From NCBI GenBank assembly GCA_963513935.1, contig OY740769.1, positions 33,569,120 to 33,633,119 of the forward strand: a stretch of DNA of 64,000 bases, read 5' to 3'. How positions within the stretch are numbered: position 1 is the first letter of the stretch; the number at the start of each line of letters is the position of its first letter. A program made the position numbers and the translations under genes. Below, one piece after another: positions 34,396 through 46,295 of this stretch. This DNA comes from Aphrophora alni. Lineage: Eukaryota > Arthropoda > Insecta > Hemiptera > Aphrophoridae. The notes beneath the pieces were generated by a model. It saw nothing but the letters and a program-made list of their open reading frames with translations. It ran no database searches and was not told the origin of the DNA.

Positions 34396-36899
34396 AGGAA
34401 CTAAAAATTATTTGCAAAGATATGAATTTTATATTATAAATAATAATCTACTATAAGATAAAAATTGTTATTATATAAACACATATATATTCTAATTTAT
34501 ACATTAATTTAAATTAGCACTATATTCTTGTTTTTGAGTTCCTAAATCGGTAAAACATTTTGTCCAGTGTCAAACAGACAATTCCTTAGGCATAAACTCT
34601 TTTTTTATAGAGCATCAAATTTAGATTGCAATAAAGTTTCCATACCAAACAATGCACATTGAGAGATATTGCCCTCGGCTCGTAAGACAAAGGATAACTC
34701 CACCTTAGCGAAAGACTCACACATATATTGACACAGAGATTATATTATGCGCAATTTGGCAAAGTGCAAAGTCGCGTCCCAAAGGAAATGGCAGGATTCC
34801 AGACAGTTCCCGAATTCAATCTCTTTGTACCGGAAACCATTTCTTTATTTAAAACAGGCAGCCAGACGTAAAGAAGGGGGGATTTGGTGGAATAGCTTCA
34901 TTATTCCTTCAAAGCTTGTCGACTACCTGTTTAGAAAACATTTCAAGAAGAACAAACGATCCATAGCCCACGCACAGGAAGTGATTTTTCAATATTGACA
35001 AAATATTTGAAATTTTCAAATGTAACTTTAAATTACGGATGTCATGGTACGTTTTACCGTTTTTATTAACTACCAAGTTAGACATTCCGGTGCATTTAAC
35101 AAAATGTTATCGATGAAAAATGACACCTTTTATTAAGTAGAATTTATCTAAAATTTGGCTAAAATTCTAATTAAAAGTATAGCTATGAGAACATGGCATG
35201 GAGTTGTGAAAATTATATGGAGGGGGGGGGGGGAGGGCAGATGGGGTCTGTGATTGATATGATAATTAATGAGAGATTGGGGGGGGGGCGGGCTCGTTAA
35301 AACACTATTAGACAAATATGATAATACTGTGTTTAATTGGTAATAAAAATTTAATTGAGGTAATTCGTATAATCAAGTTTATCGTATACATAAATTTTCT
35401 GAGAATTTTTTTTTGTTTAATTAAAACCTGTTATTTTTATCCAATTTTCACAACAAAAAAAATTCAGGTATTTGTTTTCATTAATTCAGGTATTCCCTAA
35501 ATTTATAGAATTTTAAAATATGAAAATTTTATCGCCCAAAAAATACTGACATACCAAATTAGTTAAAAATCGGTTCACAAATATGGCCCTTGTGGCCCTG
35601 ACGATAGTTAGACAGAAAGACGACGTTTTTGTTTTCCATACTCGAACAATTATAAACCAAATATATGGGTATGAAAAACGTTTATTACACTAATGAGATG
35701 ATGTAAATCGAGATATATTTCAAAGTTTATAAAGACTAAATCATTTGTATTTGTTTTTTTGGAACCGGCGTATCTTTTATACGAACGAGCGAGCACAACT
35801 CTTTTTTACGCTACATAAATCCTTAGATAAAACCTTCTTGTAATAAATAAAAAATAGTGGTTTTCTTGTTGGGAAATATTGGCTTCTGTAGCGTTGTTAT
35901 AAATAATTCGACGATATAATTAAGGAAATTCGTTACAGGAGGGTTCTGGATGAAAAGTTTTAATTTCCGCTCATAAAATACTCCATTACACTAACTATTT
36001 TATATAATTAATGGTGCAAACATTGCGCAAACTTTTTCAATTGTACATATGTCCATTCGTCCACACACTGATAAAAATTGCTATGTATTTTGATGCTTCG
36101 TGCAGAATAACTCTCTATCTTGCTATTCTCGTAGAAATTCACATTTAAATAAACTTTTGTTAATAGCTAACGTTAACGTGTTCCATATATCAATATGATA
36201 GTGAAACTGATCCATACAACGGTCTGGATCTTACATTTTCTTATCGGTAATTCGTTCATACATATCTCATTATTATTTATAGAAAACACAAATTTAAAAT
36301 TGTGATTATATAAGTTATTTATATTTTATTAAGAAGGATATCGCTACTTCAAGGGTAAGTGTTGAAAACATTCAATTACCGCAACAATTTTCTGTTTTCT
36401 ACGAACTATAAATTTGAGATAATATTGTCTAACTCAAGAATTAGAGTAAATGTTTTTACGAAGTAACCAAACGCTGTAAGCTGTAATAAGATTCGATGAT
36501 GTTAGCTCACAAATTTGATTTCACACCCACAGAGCCGCAAAACTAATTTGAAATTACAGATAAGGTTTTTAGTTTTGCAACGTCAACAGTGAAATGAAAT
36601 TACCGTATGCAGCTTCATTAAGTTTTTATGAAATATATTAGTTTTTTAACGGATTTTCAATTTAAATTAATTTCGTTACTAACTCTTTGCTCTTGAGGAA
36701 GTAGCTAATGATGGGTTTCTCATGAGTTCGTATCTCTCGATTATTTGGAGCCTCAGGATTACTGTAGGTCTATGAGTAACATTTAGAATTGGTGTAGGTT
36801 TAAATAAAATCCAAAGCACTCAGAAGTGGGTGTTGTTATTACTAAAACCCTATTTCGATTATTATAAAGTAGTACCAAACTTTATACACAATACGTATG
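34396..36899. other. Non-coding stretch with G-runs and a LINE-tail-like piece
   Basis: No gene recognised. An 83-codon plus-strand frame at 34747-34998 has no domain I recognise. G-rich runs lie at 35222-35244 and 35279-35291. A LINE 3'-end-like stretch occurs at about 35545-35625, with TACCAAATTAGTTAAAAATC then GGTTCACAAATATGGCCC and ending in CAGAAAGAC, in the style of RTE-like 3' ends. Confidence 0.5.
35222..35291 (+). other. Two G-runs (possible G-quadruplex)
   Basis: A run of about 12 G followed by AGGG and GGGG within 25 bases, and a second run of about 10 G followed by CGGG. The spacing allows four G-tracts, so quadruplex formation is possible. Homopolymer length may also be inexact in the assembly. 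Confidence 0.5.
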
Positions 36900-36913
36900 T
36901 ATGAAAAGGTGTC

Positions 36914-37022
36914 GTGCCATCTCGTCCAGGTGCTATCTCATCCAAGTGCCATCTCATCCAGATTCCACGGACGTAGGGCAGGGGGTTAATTCTTTACCCA
37001 CCAACTAGTGCCATCTCGTCCA
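36914..37022 (+). repeat. Left-end motif array of the Mutator-like element
   Basis: Four copies of GTGCYATCTCRTCCA at 36914-36928, 36930-36944, 36946-36960 and 37008-37022. Repeated subterminal motifs in DNA transposons are usually transposase binding sites. Here the FLYWCH finger is the likely binder (inference). Confidence 0.85.
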
Positions 37023-37346
37023 AAAATCTATGGTATTGTTTACTTGACAGGTCTACAAAAACTATTGGAACGTTTGTAGTAACCTACCTTTATAATTTTA
37101 TAAAATTGTTATTACAGTATTTATAAAATTTCGGGTCTAGCTTCATACTATTTAAACCCCCCTAAATGCTCTTTGCGTTTTATATCATAAAGCTATAAAT
37201 CATGTACAATCATGTTAAAACTCGCCTTGTATGCAATACAGGGAGAAAACTAATCTTCTTGCGGGTGCTCCTTACCTAGGCTCCAGATTGCGCAGTTCAA
37301 CAACAGTCTGTTCTAATGTTCCACCTCAAGGTTTGGTTAGGTTAGG

Positions 37347-37601
37347 TTAGCTCTCCTCACGAGCTCTCTTCTTTGCCTTTCCCACAGCTTTATGCACTTC
37401 ATTCCCAGCCACATCGGCAATACATGACTTGTGGCTTCCTTCACTAATGAATTCAATGTTTTTTGTCAACACTTTGGCACCTCACCCACGTTTAATACAC
37501 CGCCATAGAATTTATCTGCACTTCTTTTTATTTTTATTTGTATACCGGAAACCGTTATATAACAGACTAGGTTGGCCTCTTATGGTGGTCGAAAACTCCA
37601 T
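37347..37601 (-). pseudogene. FLYWCH zinc-finger relic of a Mutator-like transposase
   Basis: An 84-codon minus-strand frame from ATG (37599-37601) to TAA (37347-37349), with two internal stops, TAA at 37512-37514 and TGA at 37482-37484. It reads MEFSTTIRGQPSLLYNGFRY, then after the first stop ILWRCIKRG, and after the second GAKVLTKNIEFISEGSHKS, ending KAKKRAREES. The order of signature residues matches the FLYWCH finger: Phe3, Leu14, Tyr15, Trp33, Cys35 and a His in EGSHKS (the usual GEHNH has lost its second His). The expected Cys after the basic run, near the second stop, is also lost. Everything needed for catalysis is missing. The two stops and the missing His make it a dead domain. Confidence 0.75.
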
Positions 37602-37788
37602 ATTCCTACACCTCCCGATCAAGTATACAAATGAGGTTTAAAGTGGTAGTGTCCACATGTAAACAAAGGGGTGGGAGAGGGGTGAGGTTCCACGGGAATT
37701 CCAGAGCTAGGCCAGGGTGCACAACCACAGGGGTCATGAACCTCCGGCTACCTGCGTTGCTTTCGTTAACCCTTGTCAAGTTTTCACA

Positions 37789-37905
37789 TGGATGAGATGG
37801 CACTAATTAGTGTGTTTAATCAAATGTAAAACTGCACTGGACGAGATGGCACTTTCTTCTAGGAAATTGGATGTTGGATGAGATAGCACTGGGATGAGAT
37901 GGCAC
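37789..37905 (-). repeat. Right-end motif array of the Mutator-like element
   Basis: Four inverted copies, TGGAYGAGATRGCAC, at 37789-37803, 37838-37852, 37875-37889 and 37891-37905 (the last starts with G). The outer two are 16 bases apart, mirroring the left end. Confidence 0.85.
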
Positions 37906-37929
37906 TACCTCTATGAAAAAGCCCAAATA

Positions 37930-39430
37930 ACTCAACAAAAGCCTTTTTCAATGTTGCATAATGACAAAATGCAAGCATATTTTCGATTCAAGTCTGTCTA
38001 AGACCAAATCCAATACAGAAATCAAAGGCTGTCGCATCGATTTGCGTGCCAATTTTACTACTCTGAAGCAACGATATAAACTGGGATAGAACATCCTAAA
38101 GGGTTCGAACCGTAACGAGATAAATCCATGTCTAAACGAACTGAGCTTCGCCGCTCCCCGTCTCCGGGGTAAAAATTAATAGAAACTAAATTTCTTATTT
38201 AATTGTTATTCTCATGACACCCAGTCCACGTGTTTTCTGATGGAGTTTTTTCTTTTCTACTAAAAAATATAACCAAAAACACTCATGTCTTTTTTTTTTA
38301 AAGAAGACTGCAACTTTGATCTGTTTAAAAGTACAAAATACCGACAAATCTATTTTCAGAAACTTACTTTTAAAGCGTAGCATAACACTGACTAATGTAG
38401 AATTAAAGGAAGAATGTGGGGAACCGTGGAGTAGACGCGTCAAATAACGTGTTTCCAATATCAGAGGTGCAGTGTTTTGTTAGGGGAAGCAAAACTAACA
38501 TTATTTTAAGCCTGACGGCTCAGGGGTGACGGAAGTCTATTGCTAGCAGCCAGCCAATTTGTTCTTCCCGACGGGCGACGCGACGTAGGAATTACGGTTT
38601 AAGCATCAAGTAACTTCGTGTGTGTGACTTTAGTTAGGATTTGTTTTTGTGAGTTTATCTTAAAACCATATTTATGTAAAGAATGTTCTTACGGGATTTA
38701 AATATCAACGGTGCATTAATTTTATCACTAGAAATATGTACAGAACAAAAAGGTTTTATAGTTCAATATTTGGTGCGTCTCATTTGTAACACATTCAGAG
38801 CGACAATTTTCATTTAGATTTGGGACCAAATGAAGGTTTCTTTCTAAACTCTCATACTACTTATCAAATGTTAAAAATATTTGACCACCATCTTGGAATT
38901 TTTTGGTTAAATAGTAAGATAGACGTATGACACATTTAAACTTGGTTTTTCAACGCTGCATTATTATCCATATATATAATCTTTAAATATTTAACAAAAA
39001 CCATTTAAAATTTCTGAACTTTTAATTTATTTTGTAAATATTACTAAAGACAAATTTAATGTTGGAAACTATTTGTGACACATGAGAGTGCATAATGTTC
39101 ATCTCAATGATGAGTCCTGTTTATCTTTTTAAAGCTTCAAACCATTTTGAAATTATTAGCTTTAAAAAATAAAGAAAGTAATCTGACCTAAGTAAATAGT
39201 AGTAGATAGTGAAAAACATGTTTAGTACAATAAAAATAGATTAAAAAAGGGGAAAGTTAAAATATTAAAATAAGTACAAAAAGTTGTTTTAAAAGACTTT
39301 AAAAAGTATATTGAAATTGGACTTTAAAATGAAGTACCGTGTTACCCTACCTACAATACGGAACAGCACCAGATTTTTTTCCAAGCTTATTATTATTTTA
39401 AGCTCGTTGTTTAAGCTCGTTATTTTAAAG
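37930..39430. other. Non-coding stretch with a CpG-richer patch
   Basis: No gene recognised. About 38100-38165 and 38460-38620 are noticeably GC- and CpG-richer than their surroundings, with CCGTCTCCGGGG and CCCGACGGGCGACGCGACG words. They could be the 5' or 3' end of an unrecognised retroelement or a promoter-like region. Nothing readable as protein is attached. Confidence 0.4.
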
Positions 39431-39438
39431 TCCTATTT

Positions 39439-39464
39439 CAAAACATTTTGGTACACCCTGTACA
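39439..39464 (-). mobile_element. Mariner-type terminus (right end)
   Basis: CATTTTGGTACACCCTGTAC, the reverse complement of an insect mariner-type start (GTACAGGGTGTACCAAAATG). The element would lie to the left. Its other end was not located. Confidence 0.45.
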
Positions 39465-39730
39465 TACGGTTAAAGATAATTAACTTTAGATTGCGCCAAA
39501 ATGTTCAGCGTAATTAGACCTTTAAATTGATCTATCACATAACCCATGTTTACATTTGAAAATTCCTCAAAAAACACTCCTACCGCCCCCCAAATTGGGC
39601 CCTTTTGGGGCATTTTTCAAAATTGAAAATATCTTTATTGGATTCTGTGAGGCCAAATTAGAGGGAAATGAGAAAGAAAAAGTGTTAAAGTATACTGTAG
39701 TTAGTAAGACAGGTATAAATACTGCACGGG

Positions 39731-39751
39731 TGATCTGCCTCACCCTGTATA
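39731..39751 (-). mobile_element. Second mariner-type terminus (right end)
   Basis: GATCTGCCTCACCCTGTATA, the complement of TATACAGGGTGAGGCAGATC. The preceding 150 bases include CCCCCCAAATTGGGC and CCTTTTGGGGCATTTTTC words, in the style of untranslated ends of insect mariner-like elements. The partner end was not found. Confidence 0.45.
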
Positions 39752-39779
39752 AATGATTAATAGGTTCAGAAGACTTGTG

Positions 39780-39935
39780 TAATAAACTTACCCTACTGGG
39801 TGAGATACTTTGATCTATCAATACAATTTAATATTTCCAACAAGGCCCAAGAAACCAACTTGCATTGCATTTGGAGGATCTGCTTGTATTAAATTGTAAT
39901 ATGGGGCTGGGTATATACCATAATGGCCTTGTTTA
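39780..39935 (+). repeat. Dispersed repeat family 2, copy 1
   Basis: Contains AATAAACTTACCCTACTGGG, TGATCTATCAATACAATTTA, CAAGGCCCAAGAAACC, GCATTTGGAGGATCTGCTTG, TATTAAATTGTAATATGG and ACCATAATGGCC. The same order is found at 41903-42065, and the first part is inverted at 40738-40855. Confidence 0.7.
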
Positions 39936-39951
39936 TGTTTATTCTTTCTTC

Positions 39952-39952
<1 letters not shown>

Positions 39953-39989
<37 letters not shown>
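39953..39989. repeat. TA dinucleotide microsatellite
   Basis: About 37 bases of alternating T and A, directly after the family-2 copy. Confidence 0.93.
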
Positions 39990-39991
<2 letters not shown>

Positions 39992-40135
39992 TTTGGGGAT
40001 TCATTTGTGATAAGGAAATACATTAATGGAAGTTTAGTAGGAATGTCCACTGGTGGGCACAGTAAAGAGGTTCACTGGAAATGTTTAAGTACCAAGAATA
40101 ATCTATACTTAAAATGTGATTTTATATGGAATATT

Positions 40136-40305
40136 GTAATAAAAATATAGGTTTACATTTATAAATTGTGCCTTGCTCTCTCTTGGGCCTCCTTACTGGT
40201 TTGCAAATTTGAGATGTATAAAACGAAGTAGTTAAATTTAACTAATACAGGTGCAATTCAATTTTTCTACAGTTATTGGTTCAAAAGTTATGTAAACGAC
40301 CCGGT
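40136..40305 (+). repeat. Diverged repeat shared with 19060-19245
   Basis: See the partner segment for the shared words. In this copy the closing word is TTATTGGTTCAAAAGTTATG, followed by AAACGACCCGG. Confidence 0.45.
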
Positions 40306-40737
40306 ATTTTTTGACAGTCATTATCTAAACACGGATACATTAATTCTTCCATGTTTTATTCCAACATTGTTTTAACTTGTTTGTTTATAGAGGACAAATA
40401 CAAATCCAATCACAGATCTTACAAAGAAATAGTTTCGATACTAATCAATGACAACAGATCAGGGGTTGTAAATCTATCGAAGATTGTAAAACTGTCGACC
40501 CTTCTCTCGCTACGCTCGCCACACACACAAAAAACCGTCTAAAGAATGTCATAGTCACAGTTAAGGTGACTCAAAATGGTGAACAGCTGATCATTTACAT
40601 TTACATGAACAATTATAGCATACAAGGTTGAATGTGGGAATTAGGAAGTCTGTATAGTGTAAACTTCTCAAACATTGATGATTTTTCAACTATTTACATA
40701 AAGCACAGTAGTTCTTAACTCGATTTTAGTGTCAGGA

Positions 40738-40855
40738 AGAATATTATGAAGATTCATTAAAATCAGATGAATGTCCAAAAGTTTATTGGGCCTTGTAAGA
40801 AATATTAAATTGTGTTGGTAGATCAGGGAGTCTTCCCCAGTAAGGTAAGTTTCTT
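40738..40855 (-). repeat. Dispersed repeat family 2, copy 2 (inverted, partial)
   Basis: On the minus strand: AAACTTACCTTACTGGGG, GATCTACCAACACAATTTAA, TTCTTACAAGGCCCAATAAA. This matches the first half of the copy at 39780 and then diverges. Confidence 0.7.
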
Positions 40856-41902
40856 TAAAACAGTTGTTATACAGACTTTATGGACTTCCTAATTGTGTAA
40901 ATATCAGTGATTTTTCATAGTAAGTTAGGTTCTCACGAGCCTCGCAATTCGCTTCGCTCGTATTAGTGTCTCGCCTATAGTTGGTCTCGAAGCGGTACAT
41001 ATGTGGAAGAGCATTCACTCGCTAGGCTCGCGGTTCCATACCGGATCATGTAAATACGAATATATCATTTTTTTGGGAGGTCAGGGGACGCTAAACTTTG
41101 TATACTGGCTAAGTAAAATATTTATTATTTATCAGTATACGATGGTAGGTCAGGTTTGGTAATGGATTTTCATTTTGTGACTGTTCTTCACATTTTATGA
41201 TCTCAGGAAACCGAATATTATCTGTCCGCCGTTGTTGTCAATTGTATATAAGTACGATCGCATCTACAAAAATTAAGAAAGGAAAATGAAATTTAGTATA
41301 GGGCACTACAGTGTGTTCATATAGAACACTGATGAAATTCAGAAATATCGATTTGAAACTGTCAAAACAGCGGCCATTTTAAACAGTTTTTTGTTTATAT
41401 CTTGTGTGTTATTCAACTTATAACATACACAATTTGTATTTAACTTGCAGATTCCAATTCTGGATGTAATGATATTAACTATATCTTTCTACTGAAATTT
41501 AAAAAAATAATAGAATTAAAAGTGTCATAATCGCGGCTATACAGTTTTTTTATTTTTACGCGAGTGATAATAAACTTATAACACACTAAATTAAATAAAA
41601 AATTGGAGGATTCAGTCTGCAAGTAGTGATACCAAGACTACACCATAACGATGACAAAGGGCGAAGTTATTTTCAAACTTGTAATTTCTAACCCTCACAC
41701 TCAAAAAATGTAATATTAATAGTTACAAGATCCGCAGGGACTAGTCACCGACACAAGCGTAGCGAGTGGATGCTGTATCACATATATCTAGCTTTGAGAT
41801 CCGCTAGGGTCGATACAATAATGCAAGCCAAGCGAGTGAAGACACATATAACCGACGTCAAGAAAGTTGTGATACACAATTACGAGGTTCAGGAAAACTT
41901 TG

Positions 41903-42065
41903 ATTTAAACAAACTTACTTTATATTAAGTTTACTAGCTAAGACTTCTCGATCTACCAATACAGTTTATCATTTAGCCCTTAGAGTACAACTTTTGGGTA
42001 TTATATTTAGAGGATCTTCTTGTATTATATTGTATAATGGTCTAAGTACTATAATGGTGCCAACA
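41903..42065 (+). repeat. Dispersed repeat family 2, copy 3
   Basis: Contains AAACAAACTTACTTTATATT, TCGATCTACCAATACAGTTT, ATATTTAGAGGATCTTCTTG, TATTATATTGTATAATGG and ACTATAATGGTGCC in the order of copy 1. The GGCCCAAG word is mutated. Confidence 0.65.
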
Positions 42066-42427
42066 ATTTGTCTTGTACAATTTTTCAACACTTTACATTG
42101 GGGTCAGACATTTATAAAGCTATTTCTAATTTAAATCCAGAGCTGAAAAGAGTATATATTTTTCATATGAATTATATTCCATCAATATCACATCATTAAT
42201 AAAAATTTACTTCATTTGGGAATATCGATATTTTTACCACATCCATTAAAACAATTTTACTCTAATATATTGAAATCAACAATGTTAAAATTTCTGAGTC
42301 ATTAGGAATACATGTTTTATTACAGTAATCACTCATCATAGTTATCAGGGGTTCACTTAAAATGAGTACAAGCATGACAATCAAAATACACCTCTTTATT
42401 ATGACGTCTGGGTTACATCCGTCTATT

Positions 42428-42585
42428 TCATCTATGAAATATCTATTGACCAAGAGTTGGTCTCTTCTGACCCTGAAGCTATTCTATGGCTAGGGGTTCT
42501 TTTATTCTTTTTTTATAAGACGATGATGTCCGAAAGCCTTTTAAACAGCAAGGAAATCAAATTCACCAACCGAGCTGTTTAAAGT
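42428..42585 (+). repeat. Dispersed repeat family 1, copy F (5'-shortened)
   Basis: Begins in the middle of the body (TCTATTGACCAAGAGTTGG), then CTTCTGACCCTGAAGCTATT, TATGGCTAGGGGTTCTTT, and the tail TATAAGACGATGATGTCCGA with CTTTTAAACAGCAAGGA. The opening third of the family is absent. Confidence 0.7.
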
Positions 42586-43034
42586 TATTTCTTTTAATAT
42601 ATTTGATTTCATTCCATATAAAGTTTTAATATTTTGACAGACAGACATGATTTCAAATATGGACTAATTGTATACCTAGGGAATAAACGTCGAAATATTT
42701 TAGCAGCCTCATAACAGTTTCATTACAACGTAGTTGGAACGTAAATTGATTTAAAATTCCACGCTTTGAAAAATACATAAATATTTTCAAAGTGAATTAA
42801 AATGTTTTTAATAAACATTTTCAGAAATAGCTGTGTTTATCCTCATACTTTAATCAAATATTTTGTAGAACATCTACTCCTTACAACATTTTGAACATTT
42901 CAAACAACTCGTTTTTGAGACAATGTGCTACAATCACGCTCATTTTATTTTCACTACCACTTCTTAAGTATTTTGTTTTGACGTTAATCAGTCCAGTCCA
43001 ATCCCTCTGTGGGTACAACCCTTGGTGGTTCTGG

Positions 43035-43690
43035 TCCTCTTTCAAGAACTTCCTTCATTTCGTTTTACCTTACGCGATCCTTCTTCATCTTCTGACCGTT
43101 GTACCAAATATTCCACCTATCTTTCCCGGAGTCTTCTCACTCTGCCTCATGGTCTGCCAAAATACAATTTTTTAAAGTACACCCTTCCTCCATTCCCTGT
43201 AAAAGACTAAGCCACATAAGTTTCATTTCTTTTACTGTTTTTATCAGTCCAGACTGACTATACAATTATATCGAAGGTTTGAATAAATATTTTGTTTAAT
43301 ATCTCCCCGCCCACCCCTTAATCTCTAGTCCTTATTTTCCGCTTCGTTCTATAAGTCACCACTGGGGGGGGGGGGGTTATTACAATTTTATAAATGGTTA
43401 TCTTTGTGGTTCTAGACATTGACGTAAATCTTATCTTTAGGTGTGAAAAATAACATCTATTGGTTGCTGTTATTCTTGTTCTTATTTCTTCTTTATCACT
43501 GTTGTTTACGTCCAATACTGATTTGAGATATTTAAAACTTCCTACTCTTTCAAAAATACAATTATTATGTTGTTCAGGTACTTCTATATCTACATATCTA
43601 TGACTCTATTTTTCTAACAATATATTAAGTTCTGTTTCTGTTGACAACTAAATCATACTTCGACTCTTCCTCCAACTGCAAAAAAAACTT
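43035..43690 (-). pseudogene. LINE polymerase 3'-end relic (RTE-like style)
   Basis: Minus-strand pieces, in order from high to low coordinates, read LEEESKYDLVVNRNRT, then GSFKYLKSVLDVNNSDKEEI, RTRITATNRCYFSHLKIRF and TSMSRTTKITIYKIVI, followed after a G/C homopolymer by VVTYRTKRK. Further down are CTLKNCIL and the shifted KLYFGRP...GRVRRLRERL. These match, block by block, the region after the YADD box in RTE-like LINE polymerases: the 'F-K-Y-L-G-S' block, 'I-x-x-R-I-x-x-x-N-R', 'S-R-x-T-K-I-x-I-Y-K-x-x-I', then the basic 'G-R-x-R-x-R-P' tail. Stops and frameshifts separate the blocks and the GC run at 43366-43378 breaks one. No catalytic YxDD is present. Confidence 0.7.
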
Positions 43691-44859
43691 CTTCCGACCT
43701 TTAAGAGTTCCTGGCTACAAAAAACAAAATTGGAATCAAATTTTTCAAATGGACACCATTTAAAAACGGTTTAGTGAAAAATTATTATTTTATTCAAACT
43801 GGTGTACACATTTTCTTCTCTAAATCCATTCCACAAAAAAAAATTTCATACGAATACAAACAGATGGAAAATGAAGTGTTTCTGGACTTACGTTGTTTTC
43901 CATAAGTCCAGACATTTTTAGACTGTCAAAACATTTCAGTTTATTCTAACTATTTATACAAAGTGCCGGAACATATTCTGCTCCTGTCTCACCAATGATA
44001 TTTATTCAGAAGAAATGTATTCGTTCATTCTACCATTTATTTATATATTAATAAAATAATTATCAAATTGAAGTAAGCAAGTTAACAAAAATTGACGTAA
44101 GACAATTTTTCCACGTTTTTGTACAAAAATCTATCCTTATTACAGTTTTTTGAGTGTTACATTGTAAGTCAAGACTAATAATATTTCACTGTTTTAATTT
44201 ATTTTTGATTGTTTGAACATGTAGTTCTGAAAAAATAATTTGTTTTTAATTATATTATTTTTCCAAAAATATATTTTTATTTAAATTGTACATCAATAAA
44301 ATTGTTCTAATTTTAATTGTCAACGGATATTAGAGGACTTAACAATATAAATTTAATAAAATATTTTATTTTATTCTCTATATACAATAATTATTGTTGA
44401 TTTCCGCTGAATCACCCTGTATACAGTGTAGAAATAAATTAACTTCAGTAAATGTTTAAACTTCGACTTTATACTTTGTCACAACTTTCTCCACTTTTGT
44501 TTCTCGTGTTCTGAATACTTGAGTGAGGGGGTTGATGATCCCTTTAAATCCCCTATCCGAACACACCCTTAAAGTATATAAATCGTCTCTGTGTGTTTCC
44601 ACTCTTGTGGGATTACCACGTTAATCCCTCCACTTTTTCTTCCCCTGGGATTTCTGTCAGAACAGGGTTGAAGAAAGTGACAAATTAATCAACCCTTGCG
44701 AGACTTTGTTTGTTTTGAATTCCAATTTCAACACAACATTTATAAATCCTTTCTTTGTTTCAACGTTGCGAAACATAAGGGATGTTTTACAGGCATGTGG
44801 GCTGGTATGGAGTTTTGATAATGCGTATGAAAATATGAAGTTTTATCGATATACGTGTG

Positions 44860-44862
<3 letters not shown>

Positions 44863-44901
<39 letters not shown>
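44863..44901. repeat. TA dinucleotide microsatellite
   Basis: About 39 bases of alternating T and A. Confidence 0.93.
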
Positions 44902-44903
<2 letters not shown>

Positions 44904-44999
44904 AAGTATGTTTTTGTATGAATGAAAAATGTTTTACAATATATGTTTTACCATAAAGGTTTGTTAACGTATGCTGCATGCATTTTTTGACTTACCAAT

Positions 45000-46249
45000 G
45001 CATAAAGTTGTGCAAAGTATGCTTTCATAAAGTACTGCTAAAGTACTCATATAAGAAATTTTGTTGAATATACCGCTGAATGAGTTTTTTCAATCTACTC
45101 CTTCATACATTTTTTAGATATACTCTTGCTAGAACTTTTTCAATGTACTTCTACATGATTTTCTTAATGTAGGCCTACTTCTGCATGAATTAATTTTAAT
45201 GTATTACTACATGACGTTTGTCAAAGACATCTGCTAAAATGTTTTTCAATGTACTTCTAAATGAAATTTTGTTAATGTACATTTGCACACATATAAAAAA
45301 TATACTACTGCATTAATTTTTTAATGCATAGCTGAAAGAAACTTTTCAATGTACTCCTAAGTGAATTTTCTTCAAGGTACTCCTGCATGGATGTTTTTGA
45401 ATGTACTTACTCTTGTATGGATTTCGTTCAATGTACAAAAGTATGAATTTTTCAATTTACTGCTGCTTGAATTTTCTTCTTAATACTCCTAAATACATTG
45501 TTGCAATGTACCCTTGCAGGTTTTTTTACAAAGGACTTCCTTCATAGATTTTTTAAATGTTCTTCTGAATGAATATTTTTCAAAGTACTAGTCTACTACA
45601 TCAATTATTTACGTTACCGCAATCTTGCATGAGTTTTTTCAATGTACTCCTGATAAATTTTCCCCCCCAGCGTACTTTTACATAAAGTTTTGTGAATGTA
45701 CTCTTGCATTAATGTTTCTCAAAATACAGCTGTAAGAAGTTGTTCAATATACTACAAATGAATTATTTTTCAAGGTACTCCTGCATGAATTTTTTTCAAT
45801 GTACTCCTTCATGAATTGTGTTCAATCTACAGAATTATATATTTTTTCAATGTACTCCAGGATTATTTCTTTAATGGTATGGATGGTATATTAAGAGCAC
45901 ATGGATTTTTCAATATACTCCTTCGTTGATTTTTAATGTGCTCTTGAATGGATATCTGTCAATGTATTCCGGCACCAGTTTATTGTAATATACTCCTGTA
46001 TAAGTTTTGCAATACTCTCCTGCATCAATTTGTTCAATATACTCCTCCATCAATTTTTTCAATATATGGAGGCATGAATTTTGTTCAGCGTGCATTTGTG
46101 TGATTTTTGAAGGTACTCTCGCATAGATGTTTTAATATATTCGTGTATGAATACTTTGAATGTATTCCTGAATTAATATTTTTTAATGTATTCCTGCATC
46201 AATTAATTTTATTTACTACTACATGAATTTTTTCGAAGTACTCTTTCAT

Positions 46250-46295
<46 letters not shown>

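Larger units (their letters stand above)
36908..37911 (-). mobile_element. Mutator/Phantom-like DNA element with multi-motif ends, 1,004 bp
   Basis: A 15-bp motif GTGCCATCTCRTCCA occurs four times near the left end on the plus strand (36914, 36930, 36946, 37008) and four times near the right end in inverted orientation (ending 37803, 37852, 37889, 37905). The variation is one or two bases. The outer two or three at each end are spaced exactly 16 bases apart. The octamer TATGAAAA flanks the unit at 36900-36907 and 37912-37919 as a probable target-site duplication. Inside, the minus strand encodes a FLYWCH zinc-finger relic (37347-37601). FLYWCH fingers are characteristic of animal Mutator-like elements of the Phantom group, and 8-11 bp duplications suit that superfamily. 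There is no transposase core, so it is non-autonomous. Confidence 0.8.

Noticed and set aside
37335..37350. Interstitial telomere, from GGTTAGGTTAGGTTAG (insect TTAGG type). Similar short runs lie near 9421 and 9582.
   Set aside because: Only two to three units each. Such short runs are common in insect DNA and lie inside other repeats here.
38100..38165. Possible tRNA or tRNA-derived SINE, because GGGTTCGAACC resembles a B box.
   Set aside because: No A box at the right distance, no cloverleaf and no acceptor stem pairing. The word alone is not enough.
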